NCBI GenBank assembly: GCA_024710445.1
Contig: JANJUT010000040.1
Span: forward strand, 1 to 15,165
Direction of reading: 5' to 3'
Source of the DNA: Thiobacillus sp.
GTDB taxonomy: Bacteria; Pseudomonadota; Gammaproteobacteria; Burkholderiales; Thiobacillaceae
DNA: 15,165 bases
The notes beneath the pieces are model-generated. The model was not told where the DNA came from. It worked only from the letters and a program-made list of their open reading frames with translations, and made no database searches. This document shows, piece by piece, positions 1 to 6,927 of the stretch. Within the stretch, counting starts at the first letter, position 1. Each line of letters starts with the position of its first letter. Position numbers and translations under genes: made by a program.

Positions 1-41
1 CGAATGTCCTGGCCGAGTTGTTGAAATAGCCAAAGCAGCAT
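1..41 (-). CDS. mraY: MraY (phospho-MurNAc-pentapeptide transferase), N-terminal fragment only
   Basis: Only the first 13 codons are in the window, and the gene continues past the left edge. The ATG is at 41..39 and the visible peptide reads MLLWLFQQLGQDI, which matches the usual MraY N-terminus (MLLWL...QDI). The stop of murF ends one base upstream (TGA-C-ATG), so the two genes are almost certainly translated from one message. MraY is an integral membrane enzyme that transfers phospho-MurNAc-pentapeptide to undecaprenyl phosphate to make lipid I, and it conventionally follows murF in the dcw cluster. The fragment is short, so the call rests on the peptide plus position. Confidence 0.85.
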   Translation of the reverse strand, partial: MLLWLFQQLGQDI

Positions 42-42
42 G

Positions 43-1425
43 TCAGTGTCCTTGAGCCCCGGCCGTTTGGCCGATGGGAGCATCTATAAAACTTTGCACC
101 ACGCGTTCCATCTGCATGAAACGCGAACCCTTCACCAGCACGGTGGTATCGGGTGTCAGTTCATTTTCAAGTTCGGCAAGCAGTTCCTGGATGCGTTCGA
201 AATGCATGGCACCGGCACCGAAAGCGCCGACGGTTTCCTGTGTCAGCTCGCCCAGTGCCAGGAGCTTGTTTACTCCTGCGGCACGCGCAGCCAGCCCGGT
301 TTGCGCATGCATGGCTGCGGCATCTGCCCCCAGTTCGCCCATGTCGCCCAGCACCAGAATTTTCTTGCCCGGCTGCTGCGCCAGCACCGCCAACGCTGCT
401 TTTACCGAGTCGGGATTGGCGTTGTAGGTGTCGTCGATGAAGGTGCTGCCATGCAGGGCCGGCTTCTTTTGCAGGCGACCCTTGATCCCGGTGAAAGCGG
501 ACAGGCCCGCCACCATGCTGCGATGGCTGACGCCGAGTGCGAATGCGGCGGCAGCCGCAGCGAGCGCATTCATCACGTTATGCGCGCCCGGTACCTGCAG
601 TTCGATTTCAAGGGTGGCATCGGGCAACATCAGGGAAAGTGCCGCGCCAAAATCGGTCGGCTGATAGCGCCCGCGAACCGTTGCCGTCTGCGTCAATCCA
701 AAGTCGATCACGCGGTGCTGGACATTGGCCTCGCGCCACAGCCAGGCATGCGCATCGTCGGCATTGAATACGGCGATGCCCGTGTCCGGCAGGCCATTGA
801 AAATTTCACCCTTGGCGCGCGCAATGTTTTCAACCGATCCCAGGAATCCGATATGCGCGGTCAGCGCATTGTTGATCACGGCCACATCCGGACGTGCCAG
901 CCGCGTCAGGGTGGCGATCTCGCCCGCGTGGTTCATGCCCATTTCCAGCACGGCATACCGGTGCGCTTCACGCAGGCGCAGCAGCATCAGCGGCAGGCCG
1001 ATATCATTGTTGAGATTGCCTTCGGTGTTGAGCACTGCCGACTCGGACCCCGCTTCTTCCCGCAGGATAGCCGCCAGCATTTCCTTCACTGTGGTTTTGC
1101 CATTGCTGCCGGTAATCGCCACCACCGGCAGACCGAAACGGTTCCGCCAGGCGGCAGCCAGCTTGCCGAGTGCGAGGCGGGTATCGTCAACGCGGATGGC
1201 GGTGGCAATGTCAGGCGCCTGGGTATGATCAAGCACGACACCGACCGCACCCTGCTTCAAGGCCTGCGCCGCATAGTTGCCGCCATCGAATTTTTCACCG
1301 CGCAGCGCAATAAACAGGTCGCCCGGCTGGATGCTGCGACTATCGGTTGAGACACGCAGCACCTCGGCATCCGTGCCATTGCAGGGGACGTCCAGCATGG
1401 CTGCCGCTTCGGCAAGGCGCATCAT
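43..1425 (-). CDS. murF: UDP-MurNAc-tripeptide--D-Ala-D-Ala ligase MurF
   Basis: This cytoplasmic ATP-dependent ligase adds D-Ala-D-Ala to UDP-MurNAc-tripeptide, the last soluble step of peptidoglycan precursor synthesis. The Mur-ligase N-terminal domain (about 1-90) has the STDSR motif. The central domain carries the P-loop GSNGKTT (106-112) and the NLNNDIGLP segment (about 137-145), and the C-terminal domain has DDTYNANPDS. About 460 residues is normal for the family. The reading frame opens at a GTG at 1431, but the GGAGG at 1433-1437 is one base from that GTG and seven bases from the ATG at 1425, so I choose the ATG. That ATG forms an ATGA overlap with the murE stop, which implies translational coupling. 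Length and motifs are intact. Confidence 0.96.
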   Translation of the reverse strand: MMRLAEAAAMLDVPCNGTDAEVLRVSTDSRSIQPGDLFIALRGEKFDGGNYAAQALKQGAVGVVLDHTQAPDIATAIRVDDTRLALGKLAAAWRNRFGLPVVAITGSNGKTTVKEMLAAILREEAGSESAVLNTEGNLNNDIGLPLMLLRLREAHRYAVLEMGMNHAGEIATLTRLARPDVAVINNALTAHIGFLGSVENIARAKGEIFNGLPDTGIAVFNADDAHAWLWREANVQHRVIDFGLTQTATVRGRYQPTDFGAALSLMLPDATLEIELQVPGAHNVMNALAAAAAAFALGVSHRSMVAGLSAFTGIKGRLQKKPALHGSTFIDDTYNANPDSVKAALAVLAQQPGKKILVLGDMGELGADAAAMHAQTGLAARAAGVNKLLALGELTQETVGAFGAGAMHFERIQELLAELENELTPDTTVLVKGSRFMQMERVVQSFIDAPIGQTAGAQGH

Positions 1426-2927
1426 GTCCACGCCTCCAGCGCCTTGTGCGCAACATCCACATCGGAAAAAGGCAGACGCTCTCCGGCAATTTCCTGGTAA
1501 TCCTCATGACCCTTGCCCGCGATCAGAACCACATCACCCGGCTGGGCGCCGCCAATCGCTTCGAAGATGGCACGCGCGCGATCTGCCTCGATGTGCAGCG
1601 GATGATCCGGCTTGCCGCCGCCGGTTCCCGCCAGGATGTCGTCGATGATGTGACGCGGATCCTCGTTGCGCGGATTGTCGCTGGTGACCCAGACTTCGTC
1701 CGCGCCCTGAACGGCAGCCTGCCCCATCAGCGGACGCTTGCCCTTGTCGCGGTTGCCGCCGCAGCCAAAGATGCAGACCAGACGACCGCCGCTGACGATT
1801 TCGCGCAGGGTAGCGAGCACCTTTTCCAGTGCATCGGGGGTGTGGGCATAATCCACCACCACCAACGGGTGCGCGTCGCCACCCAAAGTCTGCATCCGCC
1901 CCGGCGGTGGACTGATATGTTTGAGCGCCTGGCAGGCATCGTCCAGCTTCACTCCGGACACCAGCAGGGTGGTGAGCACGGCCAGCAGATTGGCGGCATT
2001 GAAGCGTCCCAGGAGCGGCGCATCGATCTCGGTATTTCCCCAGTCCGTGCGCACCTTCAGATGCAAGCCCGCTTGCGACAGGATGAGTTTTTCACTCACC
2101 ACCGCGCCCCGCTTGAAGCCATAGCCCGCAACACGTGAGGCGTCGTGCGTCTGTTCCAGTTGCTGGCCAAACGGGTCATCCACATTCAGCACCAGCCACT
2201 CCAGCCCTGGCCAGCTGAACAGCCGCGCCTTGGCCCGGGCATAACTGTCCATGTCGCCGTGATAATCAAGGTGATCGCGCGACAGGTTGGTCAGCACCGC
2301 AACATTGAATGAAGTGCCGTTGACCCGCTCCTGAACCAGGCCATGCGATGACACTTCCATCGCACATACGGCCGCACCCTGCCGTCGATAGCTCGCAAGG
2401 CGCTGCTGCAATTCAATGGCATCCGGCGTCGTGTTCAGCGAAGGAACCAGTGCATCGGGAAAGCCATTGCCGGTAGTGCCGATGATGGCGGCTTTCTGCC
2501 CCAGTTGTGTGAAGGCTTGCGCCAGCCAGTGCGCCACCGAAGTTTTGCCGTTGGTACCGGTAATCCCGATCATGTGCAGCGCGCGCGAAGGCTCGCCATA
2601 CACGTGCGCGGCAATTTCACCGATACGGTTTTTAAGCCCGATCACGCCCGCGTTGGGAACGGCCAGCGCCGGATCCCACTGATAGTGATCGGCTTCCCAC
2701 AGCACGCCATCCGCATGTTGCGCGACGGCCTGCGCAATAAAATCACGGCCATCGCGCGACTCGCCCGGGTAGGCGGCAAACACGCTACCCGCTGCCGCTT
2801 TGCGGCTGTCGCTGGTGAGTTCGCCAACCTTGATTCCGAGCCGCTCCAGCAAGTGTGGCACGGATTCCTGCTGTGCCTGCAAAACGTGGGGATCAGCACT
2901 CGACCGAATGACCGGTTGCACCATCAT
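1422..2927 (-). CDS. murE: UDP-MurNAc-L-Ala-D-Glu:meso-diaminopimelate ligase MurE
   Basis: This cytoplasmic ligase adds the third amino acid of the peptidoglycan stem peptide. The 501-residue protein has the TSDSR motif near 38-42, the P-loop GTNGKTS (124-130), the segment around K233 (RAKARLF) that in this family holds the carbamylated lysine, and DNPRNEDP (417-424). DNPR is the established signature for meso-diaminopimelate rather than lysine. The ATG at 2927 overlaps the ftsI stop as ATGA, and a second in-frame ATG follows immediately. The Shine-Dalgarno role appears to be played by a run of eight G just upstream (2931-2938). At the downstream end murE overlaps murF by four bases. Confidence 0.97.
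   Translation of the reverse strand: MMVQPVIRSSADPHVLQAQQESVPHLLERLGIKVGELTSDSRKAAAGSVFAAYPGESRDGRDFIAQAVAQHADGVLWEADHYQWDPALAVPNAGVIGLKNRIGEIAAHVYGEPSRALHMIGITGTNGKTSVAHWLAQAFTQLGQKAAIIGTTGNGFPDALVPSLNTTPDAIELQQRLASYRRQGAAVCAMEVSSHGLVQERVNGTSFNVAVLTNLSRDHLDYHGDMDSYARAKARLFSWPGLEWLVLNVDDPFGQQLEQTHDASRVAGYGFKRGAVVSEKLILSQAGLHLKVRTDWGNTEIDAPLLGRFNAANLLAVLTTLLVSGVKLDDACQALKHISPPPGRMQTLGGDAHPLVVVDYAHTPDALEKVLATLREIVSGGRLVCIFGCGGNRDKGKRPLMGQAAVQGADEVWVTSDNPRNEDPRHIIDDILAGTGGGKPDHPLHIEADRARAIFEAIGGAQPGDVVLIAGKGHEDYQEIAGERLPFSDVDVAHKALEAWT
1433..1437 (-). promoter_or_regulatory. Shine-Dalgarno of murF, decides the start
   Basis: GGAGG on the minus strand lies inside the last codons of murE. It is seven bases from the ATG at 1425 and only one base from the upstream in-frame GTG at 1431, which favours the ATG start and the 4-base overlap with murE. 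Confidence 0.7.
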
Positions 2928-4666
2928 GCACCCCCCCCTGCACGGACGACCAAAGGCGGCGTGCCCTGGGTCACGTGCGTCGCGGTTTCAGGCGCGTCCG
3001 GTGGCAAGGCCAGCTGCCGCAAGCTACCTGCCATGACCTGCGCAAACACCGGACCGGCCACGCTGCCGCCGTAATACACGCTGCCAGACGGCTCGTCGAT
3101 CGCCACACCAATAATGAGGCGTGGATTCGATGCGGGCGCCATGCCGATAAATGAAGCCAGATAGCGATCCGGTGCATAACGGCCATTGACTACTTTATGG
3201 GCGGTGCCGGTCTTGCCTGCCACGCGATACCCCGGCACGCGGGTGCGCGTTCCGGTGCCGCCTTCCTGGGTGACCGTTTCCATCATGGCGCGCACTTCGC
3301 GCGCCACGCTCGGTGAAAACACCCGCTCGCCCACCATTTCCTGCGGCTCACGCTTGAGGAAGGACAGCGGCATCACTTCACCGTCGTTGGCAAACGCCAT
3401 GTACGCGCGGGACAACTGCAACAGACTGACCGACAATCCATAGCCATACGCCATCGTGGCCTGCTCAACCGGCTTCCAGCTGTCGGCATCGCGCAGGCGC
3501 CCGGACGTTTCACCCGGGAAGCCCGATCCAGGCTTCTGGCCAAAGCCGGCGCGGTTCAATACTTCCCAGAATTGCTGCGGCGTCAGCGTCATGGCCATTT
3601 TGACAGCGCCGACGTTGCTCGATTTCTGGATGATTTCGCTGACCGTCATTTGCGGATGCGGATGCTCGTCACGCACCCGCTTGGTTCCAACCAGCCAGGT
3701 CTGCGGCGTATCGATCACGCTGTCAGGGTGAAACAGGCCACGCTCCAGTACCGCCGCCGCCACAAATGGCTTGATGGTCGATCCCGGCTCGAAGGTGTCG
3801 ATCACTGCGCGGTTGCGCATCGGGCCCGGCTGATAATTGCGGCGGTTATTGGGATTGAAATTAGGCTGATTCGCCAGCGCCAGAATCTCGCCGGTCTTGG
3901 CGTCGAGTACGACCACACTGCCGCCTTTGGCCTTATGCGTGGCAATCGCAGCAGCCAGTTCCCGATGCGCCAGATATTGGATCTTGAGGTCCAGCGCCAG
4001 CGCCAGATTGCCGCCCATTTGCGCGGTCTTGATCGGCACCAGATCGCGGATGGTGTTGCCGCGACGGTCACGCATGATCTGGCGTTCGCCTTCGCGACCG
4101 GCCAGCCAATCCTGATACGCGCGTTCGACACCTTCCTGGCCCTGGTCGTCCACATTGGTGAAGCCCACCACATGCGCCGCCACATCACCAGCCGGGTAAT
4201 AGCGCCGGAATTCCCGCCGCAAGTGCAGTCCGGGCACGCCCATGGCGGCAATCTTGACTGCCTGCTCAGGCGTCACCGGGCGTTGCAGGCTGAACTCGCC
4301 ACGCGTTTTGCGCTCCAGCTTTTTCGCCAGGACTTTGGGTGACATATCCAGCGCCCTGGCCAGTTGCCCCTGCTGGACAGGCGACAACTTGAGTTCGGTC
4401 GGGCGCGCCCACAAGGACTCAACCGGTGTGCTGATAGCCAGCAACTGGCCGTGACGGTCAGATACCTGACCACGATGCGCCGGCAGGGAAAGATAGCGAT
4501 TGGCCACCGCATCGCCCTTGCCTTGCAGATAATCGGTGTTCAGTCCCTGCAGATAAAAGGCACGCCCGGCAACCAGCACAAACCCGGAAAGCAACAAGCC
4601 ACCCACAGCGGCCATGCGCCAGGGTGCCAAATTCAGCTTGAGCAGTTTGCGGGAATGGTAATTCAC
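2924..4666 (-). CDS. ftsI: Septal transpeptidase FtsI (PBP3)
   Basis: This class B penicillin-binding protein cross-links septal peptidoglycan and is anchored in the inner membrane with its catalytic domain in the periplasm. The 580-residue protein has a short cytoplasmic N-terminus, one membrane segment (about 17-38), a PBP dimerisation domain (about 65-215) and the transpeptidase domain with STIK (nucleophile S296), SSN (349-351) and KTG (485-487). The reading frame is open 49 codons further upstream, to 4813, but that part lies inside ftsL and lacks FtsI character. The GTG at 4666 forms a GTGA overlap with the ftsL stop and gives a normal family length, so I take it as the start. The last codons contain the G8 tract that precedes murE. 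Confidence 0.96.
   Translation of the reverse strand: MNYHSRKLLKLNLAPWRMAAVGGLLLSGFVLVAGRAFYLQGLNTDYLQGKGDAVANRYLSLPAHRGQVSDRHGQLLAISTPVESLWARPTELKLSPVQQGQLARALDMSPKVLAKKLERKTRGEFSLQRPVTPEQAVKIAAMGVPGLHLRREFRRYYPAGDVAAHVVGFTNVDDQGQEGVERAYQDWLAGREGERQIMRDRRGNTIRDLVPIKTAQMGGNLALALDLKIQYLAHRELAAAIATHKAKGGSVVVLDAKTGEILALANQPNFNPNNRRNYQPGPMRNRAVIDTFEPGSTIKPFVAAAVLERGLFHPDSVIDTPQTWLVGTKRVRDEHPHPQMTVSEIIQKSSNVGAVKMAMTLTPQQFWEVLNRAGFGQKPGSGFPGETSGRLRDADSWKPVEQATMAYGYGLSVSLLQLSRAYMAFANDGEVMPLSFLKREPQEMVGERVFSPSVAREVRAMMETVTQEGGTGTRTRVPGYRVAGKTGTAHKVVNGRYAPDRYLASFIGMAPASNPRLIIGVAIDEPSGSVYYGGSVAGPVFAQVMAGSLRQLALPPDAPETATHVTQGTPPLVVRAGGGA
2931..2938. repeat. Homopolymeric G8/C8 tract at the ftsI-murE junction
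   Basis: Eight consecutive C on the plus strand are eight G in the transcript. They encode the terminal Gly residues of FtsI and lie three bases before the murE ATG, where they probably act as its ribosome binding site. Tracts of this length are prone to slippage. Gain or loss of one base would change the last residues and stop of FtsI and alter the spacing to murE. Confidence 0.75.
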
Positions 4667-4950
4667 GGTACGGCCATCCGTGTTTCGAGTCGTGCGGTTT
4701 CCACCCGGATACGCTCCTGCGGCGGTGGCATCAGGCCAAGTTGCGAACGCGCAAGCGTATCCACGCGCGCCGGGTTGGACCAGGTGCTTTCTTCCAGTTG
4801 CAGCTGGCCCCACTGCTCATCGAGCGCACGCGCCTCTTTTTTCAAGCGTTCCAATTCCACAAAATAGATGCGTGAGCGATGCTGTGACTGAATCACAGCC
4901 AACGCACACAGCACCAGCACCATTGCCAACACAATATTGAGACGGCTCAC
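4663..4950 (-). CDS. ftsL: Cell division protein FtsL
   Basis: This small bitopic membrane protein forms the FtsQLB complex of the divisome, which activates FtsWI. The 95-residue product has a short N-terminus, one hydrophobic segment (about 5-21) and a periplasmic stretch rich in Glu, Lys, Leu and Gln (about 28-58) suited to a coiled coil. FtsL is poorly conserved in sequence, so the call depends strongly on position between rsmH and ftsI, size and topology. It starts with GTG at 4950, overlapping the rsmH stop as GTGA, and its own stop overlaps the ftsI GTG in the same way. Translation of all three is therefore probably coupled. Confidence 0.92.
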   Translation of the reverse strand: MSRLNIVLAMVLVLCALAVIQSQHRSRIYFVELERLKKEARALDEQWGQLQLEESTWSNPARVDTLARSQLGLMPPPQERIRVETARLETRMAVP

Positions 4951-5882
4951 TGCAACCCACCTGCGCGTTCGGCCACCCGCAATACCGCACTCCGGGCACG
5001 CGGGTTGTCCGCCACCTCGGCGTCACTCGCATGCTGGGCACGTCCAATCAGTTTCAGGCGACCCGGCTTCAGCATGTCGGCGCGAATCGGCAAGCGCGCA
5101 GGCGCCTGTTCGCCCATGGCCTCGTCACGCATGAAGCGTTTGACGATCCGGTCTTCCAGAGAATGAAAGCTGATGACCGCGAGTCGCCCGCCAGGCCGGA
5201 GTGCATTTACGCATTGCGGCAGCACGTCGCTCAATTCTTCCAGTTCGCGGTTGAGATAAATCCGTATAGCCTGGAAGCTGCGTGTCGCCGGATGCTGACC
5301 CGGCTCGCGCCGCTTGACCGCTGCGGCGATGAGGTTCGCCAGCTGACCGGTGCTGCGGATTGCTTCTTTTTCGCGTGCCGCAACAATCGCGCGCGCAATC
5401 GATTTAGCAAACCGCTCTTCCCCATAGGTGCGGATGACTTCACTGATCTCCCCCTCTGCTGCCGACGCCAGCCAGTCTGCCGCCGACATGCCGCTCTCCG
5501 GATCCATACGCATATCGAGCGGCGCATCGAATCGAAAGCTGAAACCGCGCGTTGCGTCATCCAGCTGTGGCGACGACACCCCGATATCCAGCAAAATCCC
5601 ATCCACCTGCGTCACGCCCAACTCACCCAGCACCCCACCCAAACGCGAAAACGCACTGCGCACCAGCGTCAGACGCTTATCCTGCAGCGCCTCGCCTGCA
5701 CGGATGGCGTCGGGGTCGCGGTCCAGCGCAACCAGGCGGCCCTGCGCGCCCAGCCGGCCCAGAATCAGCCGGCTATGCCCGCCGCGGCCAAAAGTGGCGT
5801 CTACATAGACGCCGTCGGACCTGATCGCCAGTGCCGCCACCGCCTCCTGTGCCAGCACCGGCACATGGGCGGCATCCATCAC
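4947..5882 (-). CDS. rsmH: 16S rRNA (cytosine(1402)-N4)-methyltransferase RsmH (MraW)
   Basis: RsmH methylates N4 of C1402 in the decoding centre of 16S rRNA using S-adenosylmethionine. The 311-residue protein has the N-terminal HVPVL, the SAM-binding [10 protein letters not shown] (28-37), [11 protein letters not shown] (98-108), [16 protein letters not shown] (111-126) and [12 protein letters not shown] (237-248), all typical of the family. Two starts are possible. The GTG at 5882 gives a GTGA overlap with mraZ and has a GAAGG nine bases upstream. The ATG at 5879 is one codon further in. I keep the GTG, but the difference is a single residue. RsmI, which modifies the same nucleotide at the 2'-O position, is encoded about 2.3 kb away in this window. 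Confidence 0.96.
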   Translation of the reverse strand: MMDAAHVPVLAQEAVAALAIRSDGVYVDATFGRGGHSRLILGRLGAQGRLVALDRDPDAIRAGEALQDKRLTLVRSAFSRLGGVLGELGVTQVDGILLDIGVSSPQLDDATRGFSFRFDAPLDMRMDPESGMSAADWLASAAEGEISEVIRTYGEERFAKSIARAIVAAREKEAIRSTGQLANLIAAAVKRREPGQHPATRSFQAIRIYLNRELEELSDVLPQCVNALRPGGRLAVISFHSLEDRIVKRFMRDEAMGEQAPARLPIRADMLKPGRLKLIGRAQHASDAEVADNPRARSAVLRVAERAGGLQ

Positions 5883-6325
5883 AACGTAAAGCCTTCCAGC
5901 TCGGGTGGCAGTTCGTCATCACTGAACGTCAGCGCCTGCGATACCTGCGCTTCCCAGCGCGCCTCGTTCCACAATTCCACCTTGCTGCCCTGGCCGACCA
6001 TCACCACGTTTTTATCCAGCTCGGCAAACTTGCGCAGCATCGGCGGCAGCAGCACGCGACCGGCGCTGTCCATATCCATGTCGTGCGCGTAGCCAACGAG
6101 CAATTGTTTGAGACTACGGGTACGGGGGTTGAAGTCGGACAGGCCGTTGAGCTTTTTCTCGATCGGTTCCCACTCGGGCAAGGGGTATAGCAGCAGGCAT
6201 TGGCTTGGGTCAGCCGTGACGACCACGCGTCCGCCGCCATTCACCAGAAGGGCGTCGCGGTAGCGTGCCGGCACGACAAGCCGGTTCTTGCTATCCAAAC
6301 TGACCGTTGCAACACCCCGAAACAT
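5879..6325 (-). CDS. mraZ: Transcriptional regulator MraZ
   Basis: MraZ is a ring-forming DNA-binding protein with two SpoVT/AbrB-like repeats. It represses its own dcw promoter in E. coli. The 148-residue product shows both repeat cores: [15 protein letters not shown] (about 9-23) and [13 protein letters not shown] (about 86-98). An SD-like GGGGGA ends three bases before the ATG at 6325. An ATG four bases further upstream is out of frame. It is the first gene of the cluster, sits downstream of a clear promoter, and its expected operator lies about 45 bases upstream of the start. It overlaps rsmH by four bases. Confidence 0.97.
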   Translation of the reverse strand: MFRGVATVSLDSKNRLVVPARYRDALLVNGGGRVVVTADPSQCLLLYPLPEWEPIEKKLNGLSDFNPRTRSLKQLLVGYAHDMDMDSAGRVLLPPMLRKFAELDKNVVMVGQGSKVELWNEARWEAQVSQALTFSDDELPPELEGFTL

Positions 6326-6369
6326 GCATCCCCCATTATTGAAATTAGAGGTGGCTGAACAGGGTTATC

Positions 6370-6404
6370 ACCCACATCCCCCCACCATTCACCACTTGCA
6401 CCCA
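6370..6404 (-). promoter_or_regulatory. MraZ operator: four TGGK boxes at exact 10-bp spacing
   Basis: On the minus strand TGGG occurs at 6404-6401, TGGT at 6394-6391, TGGG at 6384-6381 and TGGG at 6374-6371. Each is exactly ten bases from the next. MraZ of E. coli is known to bind direct TGGGN repeats separated by 5 bases upstream of mraZ, and this array fits that rule with one imperfect box. The first box touches the -10 element, so a bound ring would cover the transcription start, consistent with autorepression. Confidence 0.85.
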
Positions 6405-6432
6405 CTATAGGGGATAGTTTTGGGGGGGTCAA
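6404..6432 (-). promoter_or_regulatory. Sigma70-type promoter of the mraZ/dcw operon
   Basis: On the minus strand TTGACC (6432-6427) and TATAGT (6409-6404) are separated by 17 bases, close to consensus in both hexamers and optimal in spacing. The predicted start of transcription is near 6397, leaving a leader of roughly 70 bases. The last base of the -10 is the first base of the first MraZ box. It is the only promoter of this quality I see for the tightly overlapped genes from mraZ onward. Confidence 0.75.
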
Positions 6433-6444
6433 GATAAAAGACAC

Positions 6445-6477
6445 AAAAAAACCCCTATGCCTCAATGACTTAGGGGT
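6445..6477 (-). terminator. Intrinsic terminator between rnpB and mraZ
   Basis: On the minus strand an ACCCCTA arm (6477-6471) and a TAGGGGT arm (6457-6451) form a 7-bp stem with a 13-base loop. It is followed by seven T (6451-6445). It would stop transcripts coming through rnpB before they reach the mraZ promoter. The 5' arm can also pair with sequences further upstream (see the inverted repeat at 6462-6566). Confidence 0.7.
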
Positions 6478-6566
6478 GGTTTGGGGTTGTGGATAAGTTT
6501 CTGGAAAAACCGGTGCTTAGGGGGTGTTTTTGTTTGAAATTCTAGGAAAAAACCCTAAGTCATTGA
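6462..6566. repeat. 14-bp perfect inverted repeat plus a third CTTAGGG copy
   Basis: TCAATGACTTAGGG at 6462-6475 is the exact reverse complement of 6553-6566. A third copy of the core, CTTAGGGGG, is at 6516-6524. In a minus-strand transcript the arms are A (6566-6553), B (6524-6516), C (6476-6462) and D (6457-6451). A can pair with B or with C, while C also forms the terminator stem with D. The arrangement resembles an attenuator, though no regulated use is shown. Confidence 0.8.
6488..6496 (-). promoter_or_regulatory. Consensus DnaA box
   Basis: TTATCCACA on the minus strand is a perfect match to the strong DnaA 9-mer (TTATNCACA). It lies about 55 bases upstream of the mraZ -35 hexamer, between rnpB and the dcw promoter. 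I found no second good copy beside it, so this is not an origin. Binding and function are inference. Confidence 0.5.
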
Positions 6567-6576
6567 ATTAAAAAAG

Positions 6577-6871
6577 AAGTGGGAAAGCGGGCCGATAAGC
6601 CGGGTTCTGTCGTGGACAACCATTCCTCTAGGCGGGTCATTGCTGACCCGCTCCAGCCACCTACCCGCAGACTCAGCGAGCCGCTTCATCGCCTGCCTAT
6701 TTGGTGTTGCTCCGGATGGAGGTTACCGCGTTTCACCGTAACTTAATACGCTCGTCTCTGTGGCCCTATTCCTCGCCTCACGGCGTCTGGCCGTTAGCCA
6801 GCATCCTGCTCTATGGAGCCCGGACTTTCCTCTCCCGCTTGCGCGGCAGCGGTTGTCTGGCCCACTTTCCC
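6577..6871 (-). ncRNA. rnpB: RNase P RNA (bacterial type A), short form
   Basis: This is the catalytic RNA that removes 5' leaders from tRNA precursors. Hallmarks on the minus strand are GAGGAAAGTCCGGGCTCC (P4 region), CACAGAGA, GGTGAAA, CCGGAGCAA, CCAAATAGG, GGGTAGG (with the GGT that pairs with tRNA CCA) and GACAGAACCCGGCTTATCGG near the 3' end. The ends are set by helix P1, where 6871-6859 pairs with 6593-6581 over 13 positions including a G-U. P3 is a short CCGC-GCAA-GCGG hairpin. P12 is reduced to a possible 4-bp stem (6737-6750). Between GGTGAAA and the 3' strand of P11 there is no room for P13 and P14, which explains a length near 295 rather than about 377 in E. coli. A T-rich run follows at 6575-6570. 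The exact 3' end is approximate. Confidence 0.95.
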
Positions 6872-6877
6872 GTAAAA

Positions 6878-6883
6878 ATTATA
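6878..6883 (-). promoter_or_regulatory. -10 element of the rnpB promoter
   Basis: A perfect TATAAT on the minus strand ends seven bases before the GGG that begins P1 at 6871, exactly where an RNase P RNA transcript should start. No good -35 hexamer is visible: the position 17 bases upstream reads TAGGCC. Expression must rely on the -10, on flanking sequence or on an activator. Confidence 0.65.
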
Positions 6884-6893
6884 AAGCCTTAAC

Positions 6894-6921
6894 TTGACTG
6901 GGCCTATTAATTTGCTAGACA
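6894..6921 (+). promoter_or_regulatory. Possible promoter of the small RNA
   Basis: TTGACT (6894-6899) is followed after 16 bases by TAGACA (6916-6921), giving a predicted start near 6928. The -35 is good and the -10 is weak (three of six). It sits back to back with the rnpB promoter and lies within its upstream region. Confidence 0.35.
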
Positions 6922-6927
6922 TAGACA

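Noticed and set aside
40..1350. 436-codon open frame on the plus strand opposite murF
   Set aside because: It is the antisense shadow of a GC-rich gene. The product has no recognisable domain, is rich in His, Arg, Gln and Gly, and murF on the other strand has full motifs.
4667..4813. N-terminal extension of ftsI by 49 codons
   Set aside because: It lies entirely within ftsL, has no FtsI-like sequence, and the GTG at 4666 gives normal length and a GTGA overlap.
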